A stretch of DNA of 64,000 nt, taken from positions 12,052,501-12,116,500 of the forward strand of contig OX327684.1 of assembly GCA_946807835.1 (NCBI GenBank), read 5' to 3'. Of this stretch, positions 45,926 to 56,916 are shown piece after piece. The notes under the pieces were generated by a model. It did not search any database. It was given only the letters and a program-made list of their open reading frames with translations, and was not told the origin of the DNA. Made by a program: the position numbers and the translations under genes. This stretch comes from Ailanthus altissimus (lineage: Eukaryota > Streptophyta > Magnoliopsida > Sapindales > Simaroubaceae). Within the stretch, counting starts at the first letter, position 1. Each line of letters opens with the position of its first letter.

Positions 45926-46922
45926 ATGAGTCAATTAGTAAACTTTCTAAATTAGTATATGTCCATATCTGGATTGTCCAAATGGTTAATCTTGACAAAC
46001 TATGAGTTTAGTAAAAGCTTGTATAGATATGCAAGTATTCAGTTAAGGTTGAGTGTTGACTAGATTTACAAGAACCTTTAATAAACATATTTTAAAGTCT
46101 TTAATAACTAAGTCTTCTCTAGTCAAGTAGTATTTGTGGTGCTTTAACTTGAATGCCATAGTAGGCTTGTGAGTGATCTATCATATTTAGATTCCATTCG
46201 TGTTAGAGAATTTTCATGATCTGACATTTGGATGTTGTTCAGTATGGTTTGATGCTCATGGAGTCCAGTGTGCATAGATATGGGATCTGTAAGCTTATAT
46301 GGGTAGGCTATATATTTTCATGCTTCGAGATTGTGTTTTAAGAAGTCTTATAGCTATAAGCATTAACCCTGAAAAAGAGTTTTCGTAAGGTAAAATAATA
46401 TCGCAAAGAATTTTGCAGATATTATTTATCAAAATACAAATTTGGAGATAAGTTTATTGTCGAAAAAACAAAAATTTGACGGTGAAGATCTATATCTCCG
46501 CTCTTTTGGGATGTAGGCGACGGAGAGAGTATATAAATATGGTTAACTTCAACTTGTATGGTTCAACGCCCTATTTTCATTTTATTCGTGACATGTGAGT
46601 GGGATAATGTCCACGAACTTATAAAAATATTTTATAAGATAAATGAGTGTGAACTTAGAAAAATCTCACAATATGGAGAATATTTATTAAGTACTAATAT
46701 AGCATTTAGGGATCGAAGAATTCGATTTAGGAAACTTTTGGATGAGTTAGATTTAGTTTTAACACCTCTTTAAAAAGATAAATATCATAACATCATTAAG
46801 TTTATTGGACAAGCTTTTGACACTTGTCAAAATCTTAACAAAGCTTAATGGTTAAGCTTTAATTAGGATAATGAAAAATGTCCCTTTTATTATATATATT
46901 AAAAATTTATAAGATAAGCTTG
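45926..46922. other. Unassigned spacer between El8 and El9
   Basis: AT-rich, no domain. Contains the phrase CTAAGTCTTCTCTAGTCAAG (about 46107), similar to CTTCCCTAGTCAA right of El9 (53145), and a perfect 19-bp palindrome AAGCTTAATGGTTAAGCTT at 46841-46859. It ends in GCTTG, the El9 target site. The 71-codon frame at 46558-46773 has no recognised domain. Confidence 0.4.
46918..46922 (+). repeat. El9 target duplication, left
   Basis: GCTTG immediately before TGATGTGCATC; repeated at 53117-53121. Confidence 0.95.
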
Positions 46923-47630
46923 TGATGTGCATCATGAAGGTTCTAAATCAACTCAAGAAGGCGAGCTGAGCGTAAAGGAGATTTCAGATGGTCCAATAAC
47001 AAGGGCTAAGGCTAAACAGCTTCAAAGGGCCATAAGTAGTCAAATTGGAGTTATTGAAGCTTCTATGGGATTAGAAGCTTGCGATCTGAATGGAAACGAG
47101 CTAAATGTATTTATTTGTCTTCAATTTGAGATTGGGACGTGATTTAGAGACGTTTGGTGACGTTGGGCTTTAAGAAGCAGCTAAGGGCTTTCTTTTCATG
47201 CTATTGGGCTTTATTTACTTCTTATGTTACTACTTTTATGTATTTGGGCTATTTTGAACTTGTTTAGTTTTGTTTTAAATTGTTAAGTCATATTGGGCTT
47301 ATTTTGGGCATTTTTAAGTTTATTAGGTAACATTAGGGTTTCACCTCATTTTGTAAGCCTATATAAGGCATGTAAAAGTCTTGTAGAGGCAGTTGCCTCA
47401 TTTTGGAATTGGATGCACGAAAAATAGACTTTTTCTCTCTCAAAATTGTCTTCTCAAGTTTTTCAACTCTTGAAGATAGTTGCTGACTTATCACTCTTTG
47501 ATCACCAAGAGTGTGGCGTCAAAACCCTAAATTGATCCTTGTGGCGTCCATACGACTTATCAAGGTATCTATTTAGGTCTATCCTCCATCAACTTTGCAA
47601 TTTAATTTTGTTATAAATCAAGGCACATCA
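46923..47630 (+). repeat. El9 5' LTR
   Basis: TGATGTG...CACATCA (7-bp perfect inverted tips). The first 220 bp are a copy of the pol 3' end: the frame from 46927 to 47142 has DGPITRAKAKQLQRAISSQI and a stop. R/U5 follows a TATA box at 47360. Confidence 0.95.
47360..47366 (+). promoter_or_regulatory. El9 TATA box
   Basis: TATATAA within AAGCCTATATAAGGCATG in the 5' LTR; transcripts would begin about 30 bp downstream, leaving about 240 bp of R/U5. The same motif stands in the 3' LTR near 52846 and could drive outward transcription to the right. Confidence 0.7.
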
Positions 47631-47632
47631 TC

Positions 47633-47649
47633 TGGTATCAGAGCACAGG
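47633..47649 (+). other. El9 primer-binding site
   Basis: TGGTATCAGAGCACAGG, two bases after the LTR; the first 12 match the complement of initiator-Met tRNA. Confidence 0.9.
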
Positions 47650-48000
47650 ATTTCAGTGTGCAAACTGAAGTTTTAGCTATTGAAGGTGTCTTGCTATTTT
47701 TTTGTGTTATATAATTTCGTGGGGTTATTATCAGTTTGGGTATCTAATATTTGAGGAGTTGAATTGCAACTCTGAAGCATTAAAATTAATTCTTAGTAGT
47801 TTGTGAACTGGAGATGGGTTGGCTGAATTAAATTGTTCTTGAACCTGGAAATTTTGTGAACCTGGAAATTTCGAATTTGAGTAAATTGTTGCTATCTGAT
47901 TGTATTTACTGAATTGGTGGAAAATTCAGTTTGAGAAGAGTGTTTTAGCTACTGGTTGTGTTGTTCAATTGTTCATACTTGTTTGGGGTTTTTGTTCATA

Positions 48001-51000
48001 ATGGCTGATGATGATGCAAGTAGAGTACCAAAGGGATTGAGTTTAGAACAAGCTCAACTCGTGGGCTTACAACGAGCTCATGATGAATTTCGAGGTGAGA
48101 TTACTGAAATTCGTGGACAACTTGCTGCAATTATAGAAATGATGCAAAGAAACACTTTGCAACCCCAACAAAGGCGGGTAGGGCATAGGGTACCTCGAAA
48201 TGACCTAGGGAATGCTGGAGATGAGCCAAATAGGGATGATGAGGCTGAAGATAGGGGTAGGATAAGGAGGCAGCAAAATGACCCTACTAGTGGTATCAAA
48301 CTTAATATACCACCATTTAGAGGTACTAGTTCTCCTGAAGAGTATCTTGAATGGGTTCAGAAGGTAGAAAGGGTGTTTGATTGGCATGAGTATCCTGAGG
48401 CAAAGAAGTGTAAGGTAGCAGCACTTGAGTTTACCGATTACGCACTTTTGTGGTGGGAAAACTTAAAAGCTCAGCGAAGAAGGGATGACGAAGAAGAAGT
48501 TACAAGCTGGCCACTCATGAAAAGATTAATGAAGAAGAGATTTGTTCCGGATTACTATAAACAAGAATTATACATCAAACTCCAGACTTTGCGGCAAGGT
48601 TCCTTGAGTGTGGAGGAGTATGTGAAAGAATTTGAGCTGTTGCTGATTCGTTGTGATTTGAATGAACCTCAAGAGCAAACAATAGCTAGATTCCTTGATG
48701 GATTGAAGAGGGACATAGCTAATGTTGTTGAGTTACAGCCCTTCATATTTCTTGAGGATGTCATAAAGCTTGCAACTAAAGTAGAAAGACAGCAGAAAAG
48801 AGGGGGTATCCATATGAGGTCAACTACAACAAGTAATACAAAGGTTGTTTCTTCACCTTCGCGAACATGGAACACACCTAAACGTGATGAGAAAGTGGAG
48901 TTCAGTAAAGGAAGTGCTAGTTCAGGTTCATTGAAAGGAAAGGAGAAGGTATTTGAACCTCAATTTTCCAGGAGGACGCGAGACATCAAGTGTTTCAAGT
49001 GCTTGGGAAATGGGCATATTGCTTCTGAATGTCCGAATAAGAGGGTGATGGTTTTACAAGGGAAGTATGGAGAGCTTGTAAGTGAAGATGAAGCTGAGAT
49101 GGAAGAGGAATCTAAAGTCGAAGTGACTGAACAAGAAGAGAATCTTGAGCCAATGGAGGGAAATTTATTAGTTATTCAAAGGATTTTGAGTGCTGAAGTT
49201 GATATTGGTTTGGAACAGCGCGAAAACATCTTTCATACAAGATGTCAAATCCGAGATAAGGTGTGTGCCATGATCATTGATAATGGTAGTTGCACCAATG
49301 TTGCATCCATTACTTTAGTGGAGAAATTGGGATTAACTACTGTTCCACATCCAAAACCATACAAATTACATTGGCTTAATGACAAGGGAGAGATTCAGGT
49401 TACAAGACAGGTTCGGGTTCCATTCTCCATTAAAACCTTTCATGATGAGGTTTTATGTGATGTGGTTCCGATGACAGCTAGTCATGTGTTATTAGGACGC
49501 CCATGGCAATTTGATAACGATGTGACTTATAATGGGCGAAGGAACACTTATTCATTTGTGCTGAATGGGAAGAAAGTGAATTTGATGCCATTGAGTTCTC
49601 AACAAGTTAGAGAAGATCAGTTGCGGAATCAAAGGAAGATGATGGAATCTGGTAAAGGGTTAATGTTAGCCAAAAAGGGAGATGTTGAGCAAGCACTAGC
49701 TTCTGTGGGGGTTGTTTTCATGACTTGGGCAAAGCCTTTATTGCAAGTGGAGGGTTTGGATTTGCCAAGGCAGGTTGTGGAGTTACTTGAAGAGTTCAAA
49801 GATGTATTTCCAGAAGAGCTACCATTGGGATTACCAGCTATTCGAGGGATAGAGCATCAAATTGATTTGGTGCCCGGAGCTTCACTTCCAAATAGACCAG
49901 CATATAGATGTAATCCGGAGGAAGCAAAGGAGATCAAAAGGCAAGTTGGTGAGCTCTTAGAGAGGGGCTATGTGCGTGAGTCACTTAGTCCTTGTTCAGT
50001 GCCTACTTTGCTTGTTCCAAAGAAGGATGGTACCATGAGAATGTGTGTGGACAGTCGGGCTATCAACAAGATAACGGTTAAGTATCGATTCCCTATCCCT
50101 AGACTTGATGATATGCTTGATGAATTGCATGGTGCTGTTTATTTTTCTAAAGTTGATTTAATGAGTGGATATCACCAAATTAGGATGAAAGAAGGTGATG
50201 AATGGAAAACAGCCTTTAAAACTAAGCATGGATTGTATGAATGGATGGTGATGCCATTTGGGCTTTCTAATGCACCTAGTACATTTATGAGACTTATGAA
50301 CCATGTTTTGAGGAAGTTTATCGGGCTGTTTGTTGTGGTCTATTTTGATGATATCTTGATCTATAGTAAAACTTTAGATGATCATGTGAAGCATCTTATG
50401 GCTGTATTTGAGACCTTGCGTGATGCTAAGTTGTATGGAAACATCAAGAAGTGCTATTTCTGCCAAGATAGTGTTATCTTTTTGGGGTATGTAGTTTCTG
50501 GTAGCGGAATTAAGGTTGATGAGGAGAAGGTTAAGGCAATTCGTGATTGGCCTAAACCTACTGGTGTTGCGGATGTGAGAAGTTTTCATGGTTTAGCCTC
50601 TTTCTATAGGCGATTTATTAAAGACTTTAGTTCTATTGTTGCGCCTATGACAGAGTGTTTGAAAAAGGGAAATGAGTTTAGATGGAATGAGAATGCACAG
50701 AAGTCATTTGAACTGATAAAAGAACAATTATGTTCTGCTCCAGTTTTAGCACTTCCCGATTTTGCTAAAACATTTGAAATAGAGTGTGATGCTTCAGGGG
50801 TCGGTATTGGGGCTGTGTTGATGCAAGAAAAGAGGCCAATTGCTTTCTTTAGTGAGAAGCTGAATGGGGCACGGCTAAACTACTCTATTTATGACAAGGA
50901 GTTTTATGCATTGATTCGGGCTCTCGAGGTATGGCAGCATTATTTATTACCTAAAGAGTTCGTTATTCATACTGACCATGAATCATTAAAGTATCTTAAA

Positions 51001-51384
51001 GGGCAGAACAAGCTGAATAGAAGACATGCCAAATGGGTAGAGTTCATGGAGCCATTTCCATATGTCATAAAATACAAGAAGGGGCAAACTAATGTCATTG
51101 CTGATGCTCTTTCTAGGAGGTATGCATTGATTTCTATGTTAAATGCAAGGCTTTTGGGTTTTGAACAGGTGAAAGAACAATATACCAGTGATTCATACTT
51201 TGCTAATATGATGTCTAAATGTGCTAAAGGAGCTTGTGATGGGTTCTTTGTGCATGATGGTTACTTGTTCAAGTTGGGCAGAATGTGTATACCTTCAGGA
51301 TCCTTACGTGAGTTGCTTGTGCGTGAGGCTCATGGGGTGGTCTTAGTGGTCATTTTGGGGAGAAGAAAACTTATGAGCTACTGA
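48001..51384 (+). CDS. El9 Gag-protease-RT-RNase H polyprotein
   Basis: 1,127 codons in one open frame; start chosen at ATG 48001 ([20 protein letters not shown]), which matches the El8 start. Gag domain at about residues 100-250 ([26 protein letters not shown]); intact zinc knuckle [14 protein letters not shown] at about 331-344; protease active site IIDNGSCTN at about 425 and [13 protein letters not shown] about 620-870 with DLMSGYHQI and YFDD at about 781; RNase H about 900-1070 ([43 protein letters not shown]). It ends with out-of-frame [15 protein letters not shown] because of a -1 shift at 51334-51337. All domains before integrase look functional. The protease has Asp-Asn-Gly in place of the commoner Asp-Ser-Gly or Asp-Gly-Gly. 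Confidence 0.93.
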   Translation: MADDDASRVPKGLSLEQAQLVGLQRAHDEFRGEITEIRGQLAAIIEMMQRNTLQPQQRRVGHRVPRNDLGNAGDEPNRDDEAEDRGRIRRQQNDPTSGIKLNIPPFRGTSSPEEYLEWVQKVERVFDWHEYPEAKKCKVAALEFTDYALLWWENLKAQRRRDDEEEVTSWPLMKRLMKKRFVPDYYKQELYIKLQTLRQGSLSVEEYVKEFELLLIRCDLNEPQEQTIARFLDGLKRDIANVVELQPFIFLEDVIKLATKVERQQKRGGIHMRSTTTSNTKVVSSPSRTWNTPKRDEKVEFSKGSASSGSLKGKEKVFEPQFSRRTRDIKCFKCLGNGHIASECPNKRVMVLQGKYGELVSEDEAEMEEESKVEVTEQEENLEPMEGNLLVIQRILSAEVDIGLEQRENIFHTRCQIRDKVCAMIIDNGSCTNVASITLVEKLGLTTVPHPKPYKLHWLNDKGEIQVTRQVRVPFSIKTFHDEVLCDVVPMTASHVLLGRPWQFDNDVTYNGRRNTYSFVLNGKKVNLMPLSSQQVREDQLRNQRKMMESGKGLMLAKKGDVEQALASVGVVFMTWAKPLLQVEGLDLPRQVVELLEEFKDVFPEELPLGLPAIRGIEHQIDLVPGASLPNRPAYRCNPEEAKEIKRQVGELLERGYVRESLSPCSVPTLLVPKKDGTMRMCVDSRAINKITVKYRFPIPRLDDMLDELHGAVYFSKVDLMSGYHQIRMKEGDEWKTAFKTKHGLYEWMVMPFGLSNAPSTFMRLMNHVLRKFIGLFVVVYFDDILIYSKTLDDHVKHLMAVFETLRDAKLYGNIKKCYFCQDSVIFLGYVVSGSGIKVDEEKVKAIRDWPKPTGVADVRSFHGLASFYRRFIKDFSSIVAPMTECLKKGNEFRWNENAQKSFELIKEQLCSAPVLALPDFAKTFEIECDASGVGIGAVLMQEKRPIAFFSEKLNGARLNYSIYDKEFYALIRALEVWQHYLLPKEFVIHTDHESLKYLKGQNKLNRRHAKWVEFMEPFPYVIKYKKGQTNVIADALSRRYALISMLNARLLGFEQVKEQYTSDSYFANMMSKCAKGACDGFFVHDGYLFKLGRMCIPSGSLRELLVREAHGVVLVVILGRRKLMSY

Positions 51385-52628
51385 AAGAGCACTTCTTTTG
51401 GCCTAATATGCTGCGGGATGTTCATAAAGTTGTTGAAAGATGTGTCAATTGCAAGAAAGCTAAGGGTAAAGAGAATGCATATGGACTATATATGCCTTTA
51501 CCTATCCCAGAGCAACCATGGATGGATATTAGTATGGATTTTGTGCTTGGATTACCTAGAACACAGCGTGGGAAGGATTCAGTGATGGTTGTGGTTGATC
51601 GGTTCTCCAAAATGTCACACTTTATTCCTTGTAACAAAACTGATGATGCTATTCATATTGCTGATTTGTTTTTTAGGGAAATTGTACGTTTGCATGGAAT
51701 CCCTAAAAGCATTGTCTCTGATCGTGATACAAAGTTCTTAAGCTAATTTTGGAAGACTCTTTGGAAGAAGCTTGGAACAAAGTTGCTTTTCAGTACTGCT
51801 TGTCATCCACAAACTGATGGGCAAACTGAGGTAGTGAACCGTACTCTATCTTCTTTATTACGGGCTGTTATAAACAAGAACTTAAAGAGTTGGGATACTT
51901 GTTTGCCTATTGTAGAGTTTGCATATAACCGTAGTGTGCATGGGGCTACAAAATTTTCACCATTTGAGGTTGTGTTTGGATTTAATCCATTTGTTCCTAT
52001 TGACCTTGTTCCTATTCCAATTAATGAGAGGACATCTATGGATGGTGTTAAGAAGGCAGAATTGATGAAGAAGCTTCATGAGCAGGTTCGAATTCATATT
52101 GAGGAGAAAACAACTAGGTATGTTAAGCATGCTAATAAAGGACGAAAAATGATTAGCTTTGAACCTGGTGATCTTGTTTGGATTCATCTTAGCAAGGGAA
52201 GATTTCCTAGCAAGCGGAAGTCCAAGCTGATGCCAAGAGTTGATGGACCTTTTCGTATTATAGAGAAGGTAAATAGTAATGCTTACAAAGTTGACCTTCC
52301 TGGTGATTACAATGTTTCAGCCACTTTTAATGTGAAGGACTTATCTCCTTATTTGGAAGATTTAGAAGATTCTGATTTGAGGGCAAATCATTCTTTGCCC
52401 GGGGGTGATGATGTGCATCATGAAGGTTCTAAATCAACTCAAGAAGGCGAGCTGAGCGTAAAGGAGATTTCAGATGGTCCAATAACAAGGGCTAAGGCTA
52501 AACAGCTTCAAAGGGCCATAAGTAGTCAAATTGGAGTTATTGAAGCTTCTATGGGATTAGAAGCTTGCGATCTGAATGGAAACGAGCTAAATGTATTTAT
52601 TTGTCTTCAATTTGAGATTGGGACGTGA
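51336..52628 (+). pseudogene. El9 integrase, one stop, running into the LTR
   Basis: In the -1 frame: [44 protein letters not shown] (first Asp), [11 protein letters not shown] (second Asp), then TAA at 51744 where El8 has TAT (Tyr). After the stop the same frame gives [16 protein letters not shown] (Glu), [70 protein letters not shown]. The last 73 codons (52409-52628) lie in the 3' LTR and include DGPITRAKAKQLQRA. No chromodomain was found; the LTR-encoded tail takes its place, as in CRM-type elements, where such a tail has been linked to centromere targeting. Confidence 0.92.
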
Positions 52629-53116
52629 TTTAGAGACGTTTGGTGACGTTGGGCTTTAAGAAGCAGCTAAGGGCTTTCTTTTCATGCTATTGGGCTTTAT
52701 TTACTTCTTATGTTACTACTTTTATGTATTTGGGCTATTTTGAATTTGTTTAGTTTTGTTTTAAATTGTTAAGTCATATTGGGCTTATTTTGGGCATTTT
52801 TAAGTTTATTAGGTAACATTAGGGTTTCACCTCATTTTGTAAGCCTATATAAGGCATGTAAAAGTCTTGTAGAGGCAGTTGCCTCATTTTGGAATTGGAT
52901 GCACGAAAAATAGACTTTTTCTCTCTCAAAATTGTCTTCTCAAGTTTTTCAACTCTTGAAGATAGTTGCTGACTTATCACTCTTTGATCACTAAGAGTGT
53001 GGCGTCAAAACCCTAAATTGATCCTTGTGGCGTCCATACGACTTATCAAGGTATCTATTTAGTTCTATCCTCCATCAACTTTGCAATTTAATTTTGTTAT
53101 AAATCAAGACACATCA
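52409..53116 (+). repeat. El9 3' LTR
   Basis: 708 bp, starting right after TTGCCCGGGGG(TGA), ending CACATCA. Identical to the 5' LTR but for four substitutions near 52745, 52992, 53064 and 53110. Confidence 0.95.
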
Positions 53117-53121
53117 GCTTG
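53117..53121 (+). repeat. El9 target duplication, right
   Basis: GCTTG immediately after the right LTR end CACATCA. Confidence 0.95.
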
Positions 53122-54056
53122 TATTATGGCTTAATGGTTAAGTCTTCCCTAGTCAATTGACATGTGTCCCTAAAAATGGATTGATTAATCAATAATATTG
53201 TATTATTAATTAATAATCAATTTCCATTTTTTGTATGGCTAAGATTGGTGGCCGAGCAAACTTGTGGTAAATAAATGGACATTTGTCCATTGAAATTTAA
53301 AGAAAAAGAAATGCAAAACATTTGTAAGTTTTTTAATAGCTAAGTATGTGAGATATGCTGGAGGGCATTTGAAAAGTATAGTTCGGCCATTATATTTGCG
53401 AAAGGCAACTAAAGTTTTTTTTTATTTTTTATTTTTTAGAAAGTAAAAGAGAATGAGAGAGTGAGATTTTAAAAAGCTTAACTGTTAAGCTTCTAACAAC
53501 CAAAATTTATGCTGCAAAATTGAAGATACCATTCTAGAGTCTGGAACCTACCTTAGTCAAGATCTAGATTTGTTCAACAATATACTTTAAGATGAGCTTT
53601 GCAATTGAAGATTGAAAAGCTATCTTCATTTTGGTAAGGTTCTCTTCAATTATTATTTTTGTATAATTTTTATACTTATGTTCGCATGAGATACATGCAA
53701 TGGAATATGGTTTAGAAATATATTTTATGTCTTTGTTGCATGTTCGCATATGACACGTATTTATATTTCACAAACCATTCACACACGCCCTCATAGTGCA
53801 ACCCTAGAGCCACATCAAGAAAATCTATAAGAGGGCCTTGTGAAACTTCTAGGCCAGTGTTTTATGAGTGATTTTAAATCTATGATGTATACGTATGGGT
53901 TTATGTCTATCATTCAAATATGTATATTTATCACATACATATATGCACAGCGGATGAGTGGAATACTAATTTTCTAATGATAAACACAAATAAGTTTTAC
54001 ATGTTATCTCATAAATGTAAACCATATAAAGATTGAGAATTTATTACCTTGACAAG
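53122..54056. other. Unassigned spacer between El9 and El10
   Basis: Right-hand continuation of the pre-El9 host sequence. It repeats the motif GGCTTAATGGTTAAG at about 53131 and has another 19-bp palindrome AAGCTTAACTGTTAAGCTT at 53474-53492, like the one left of El9. No coding domain. Confidence 0.4.
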
Positions 54057-55367
54057 TGATAATACATATTTTCATATAATATTTTGATACTCCTAAGATT
54101 AATATTTGCTCATTTAGACCTCAAATTGTTTGTATTTGTGCACTTTCTTTATGAATTTTAGGTTCAAAGACATTTGAAACATTACACGAGAAAACGGACG
54201 CAAATGGGATCATTAGAGATAAAAATGCAAATAGAGGCACTGTTTGCTACAGTGCAATGCCGGGGCATTCATTTGAGCGTCGTGGCATTGAATCCCAATG
54301 CCGCGGCATTGAGACCTGGACAGCAAAAGTTGAGAGGATGCTGAAAATCAGGAAGTCCAGAAGCAACCCTAAGTGTGCCCTAATTTCGTGCTCTCACCTA
54401 TATATTTGTATAAAACTTACATTTTGAGGGGGGACTCCAGCAGGGACAGTAGCTAGAAATACAAAAGAAACACTTAACTTCTAAGTTTGAAGAAATCAAA
54501 GAGGAGGAAAGCAAGATTCAACATCAAAGACATTTGACAGGGATTTCTTCTTTGCTTGATCTTTTACTTGTTGTAAGATGTGTAGTTTGCATGTATTGAT
54601 GGAATTAGCTTCAAGATTGTGTAGTTTAATGATGAGCTAATTTCATTAATCTAGGATTACATCCTTGAACTCATTATGTGATTGATTTTAGCTCTCTCTT
54701 TTATGGTATTAATTTAGCTTTTGATATATTCATTGTGCTTGTGTTTAATGCTATTTGATTACATGGCCAGTAGTTAAATTGATCTAGAAATATTTAAATA
54801 AACTTGACAAAGGCATTTAGGTATTCAGTCTTAAACATATTGATGGATGATCATGTGTAGTACACTTGAGTTTCATATGAGATAGACATATACTCATAAG
54901 GCATGTATGGCTCATAAAACTTGTGCTTAATGGATTTTGTTCAATTTATTTATCATAGACATATAGATATTTGATTGGATAGAATATATTCGCTTGACCT
55001 GCAAAAGAGGCTTGTGATGTGTTGAGTGTTTTGGTCAATATATCAAGTTGAGAACCAATAGACCTGAAAGAGATTCTGCTGAATTTATTTGCATAATGGG
55101 GGATAGTTTGTAATCCTAGGATTTCTCATATTAAATTTAACTTGTTGGCAATTTAGTTTATCACTTAACATAATTAAGTTGTTCTTTTACTTGAGTAGTT
55201 TAATCTCATACATTAAATCATTTTCTGGATAATAGTAGAAAGACACCATTTCAATACTTAAACTAGAAAAGACAAATCATTCTCTGTGGGATCGACACTT
55301 TTCTCATCATATATTACTTGTTGCGACAACGTGCACTTGCGCTAATTTGTGTTATAGAAAACACACA
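54057..55367 (+). repeat. El10 5' LTR (ends approximate)
   Basis: The right end (AACACACA) is placed about 9 bases before the primer site; the left end TGATAATACATATTTT is the best TG start but has no partner to test. Inside: a GC-rich palindrome block at 54250-54315 and the CTGTGGGATCGACAC...TTACTTGTTGCGACAA end typical for this lineage, of which an older inverted scrap sits at 16660-17010. Confidence 0.65.
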
Positions 55368-55376
55368 ATAAGTTTT

Positions 55377-55394
55377 TGGCGCCGTTGCCGGGGA
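55377..55394 (+). other. El10 primer-binding site (tRNA-Asp)
   Basis: TGGCGCCGTTGCCGGGGA; its first 17 bases are complementary to the 3' end of plant tRNA-Asp(GUC) plus CCA. This is characteristic of Athila elements and separates El10 from the Met-primed elements in the window. Confidence 0.9.
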
Positions 55395-55485
55395 CTGAAA
55401 TTTATTTTTTATTTTAATACTGATATAAGTCTTTTCTCCTGTTAATTCAGATTTCTGTTTTTGTTTGTAGAAATTTCAAGTGTGT

Positions 55486-56916
55486 ATGAGACGTTCCAAG
55501 AGCGTTGATCTAGCATACTTTGATCCTGAAATTGAGAGAACACTAAGAAGACTACGCCGAGACCAGAACCAAGTGACTAACATGGAAGGGCAAAACCAGA
55601 ATGTTTGTGCAGAGCCTAGAGCCTTAAGAGATTATGCAGTTCCTTGGGTGAATGGCATACACTCAAGCATTCGCAGACCAAATATCAATGCTAATAATTT
55701 TGAAATCAAGCCTGGAACTATTCAAATGCTTAAAGAATCAGTGCAGTTCAGCGGCTTCCCGAATGATGATCCCAACGAGCATATCTCAAATTTCTTAAAA
55801 ATTTGTGACACATTCAAATACAATGGCATGTCATATGATGCCATAAGACTCAGGTTGTTTCCATTCGCCTTGAGGGATGAAGCAAAAAGTTGGTTAATAT
55901 CATCACTATCCGGTTTAATAACAATATGGGATGATTTGGCACAAAAGTTCTTAGCCAAGTTCTTCCCACCAGCCAAAACTGCAAAGATGCGTAATGATAT
56001 TACCTCTTTTGTACAACATGAGTCAGAATCATTGTATAAATCATGGGAGAGATTTAAGGATATGCTGAGAAAGTGTCCACATCATGGAGTTCCCAAATAG
56101 TTGTTGGTGCAAACATTTTATAATGGATTGGTGGGACATTTAAGAACGATTGTAGATGCAGCAGCTGGAGGGGCGTTAATGAGCAAGTCCACAGATATGG
56201 CTTATGACTTGTTGGAAGAAATGGCCTCCAACAGCTACCAATGGCCATCAGAAAGAGTGAATCCTAGAAAAGTTGCTGGTGTGCATGAAATTGATGCACT
56301 CACTTCTTTGACAGCACAAGTTAGTTTGTTGGCTAAGAAGATGGATACACTTGAAGTCAATACAGTAAAAAGCCAACCACTAACTTGTGATTTTTGTGGA
56401 GATAATCACCAAAATAGTCTATGCATGGAGACAGCACAATACGTGGGGAGTTACAATCGGCAGCCGCATAATCCCAACTCGAATTTTTACAATCCAGGGT
56501 GGAGGAATCATCCAAATTTTTCTTGGAATAATAATAACCAAGGGCAATCCTCAAAATCGATGAATCCACCCGGATTTCAAATGCAGCGGCAGCAGTAACA
56601 ATTTCAGCAAGAAAATAAACCTGGTGTTGAGGAATTGTTAATTCAATACATAAGGCAAACTGACCAACTTTTGCAAAGCCAATCAGCATCTCTTCGCACC
56701 TTAGAAAACCAAGTTGGTCAATTAGCTTCTGCAATGAACAACCGTCCTCAAGGGTCACTACCGAGTAACACGAAAGATAATCCAAAAGGTGATAGAGAGC
56801 AATGCAAAATAGTAACGTTGAGAAGCAGTAAAGAAATGCAAAACATTGTGGGAAGACCTAAACCATCAGCAAATGCAGAAAGTGCAGAAAATTCTGAAAA
56901 GGGGAATGAAAAATAA
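55486..56916 (+). pseudogene. El10 gag
   Basis: ATG at 55486 (MRRSKSVDLAYFDPEIERTL). The Athila gag domain follows: IKPGTIQMLKESVQFSGFPN, DDPNEHISNFLKICDTFKYN, LRLFPFALRDEAKSWLISS, FLAKFFPPAKTAKMRNDITS. A TAG at 56098 (probably from TGG) and TAA at 56596 and 56914 interrupt an otherwise continuous frame. The stretch CDFCGDNHQNSLC near 56386-56425 is a knuckle-like C-x2-C-x4-H-x4-C (C-D-F-C-G-D-N-H...), followed by an Asn/Gln-rich tail. Confidence 0.88.

Larger units (their letters stand above)
46923..53116 (+). mobile_element. El9: young, nearly intact CRM-like element
   Basis: 6,194 bp with two 708-bp LTRs, primer site at 47633, leader 47650-48000, gag-pol, and a GGGGG-bearing purine tract before 52409. 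Perfect 5-bp target duplication GCTTG. I count four differences between the LTRs (C/T, C/T, G/T, G/A), 0.56 percent, which dates insertion to very recent times. Defects in the coding region are a -1 shift at 51334-51337 (shared with El8) and one TAA at 51744-51746 (private). Confidence 0.95.

Noticed and set aside
39504..45930. Target duplication of El8.
   Set aside because: ACGAA and ATGAG match at only 3 of 5 bases; not firm enough to annotate.
46927..47142. Separate small gene repeated in the El9 and El8 LTRs.
   Set aside because: It is the LTR copy of the pol C-terminal tail, out of context in the 5' LTR and starting at GTG, not an independent gene.
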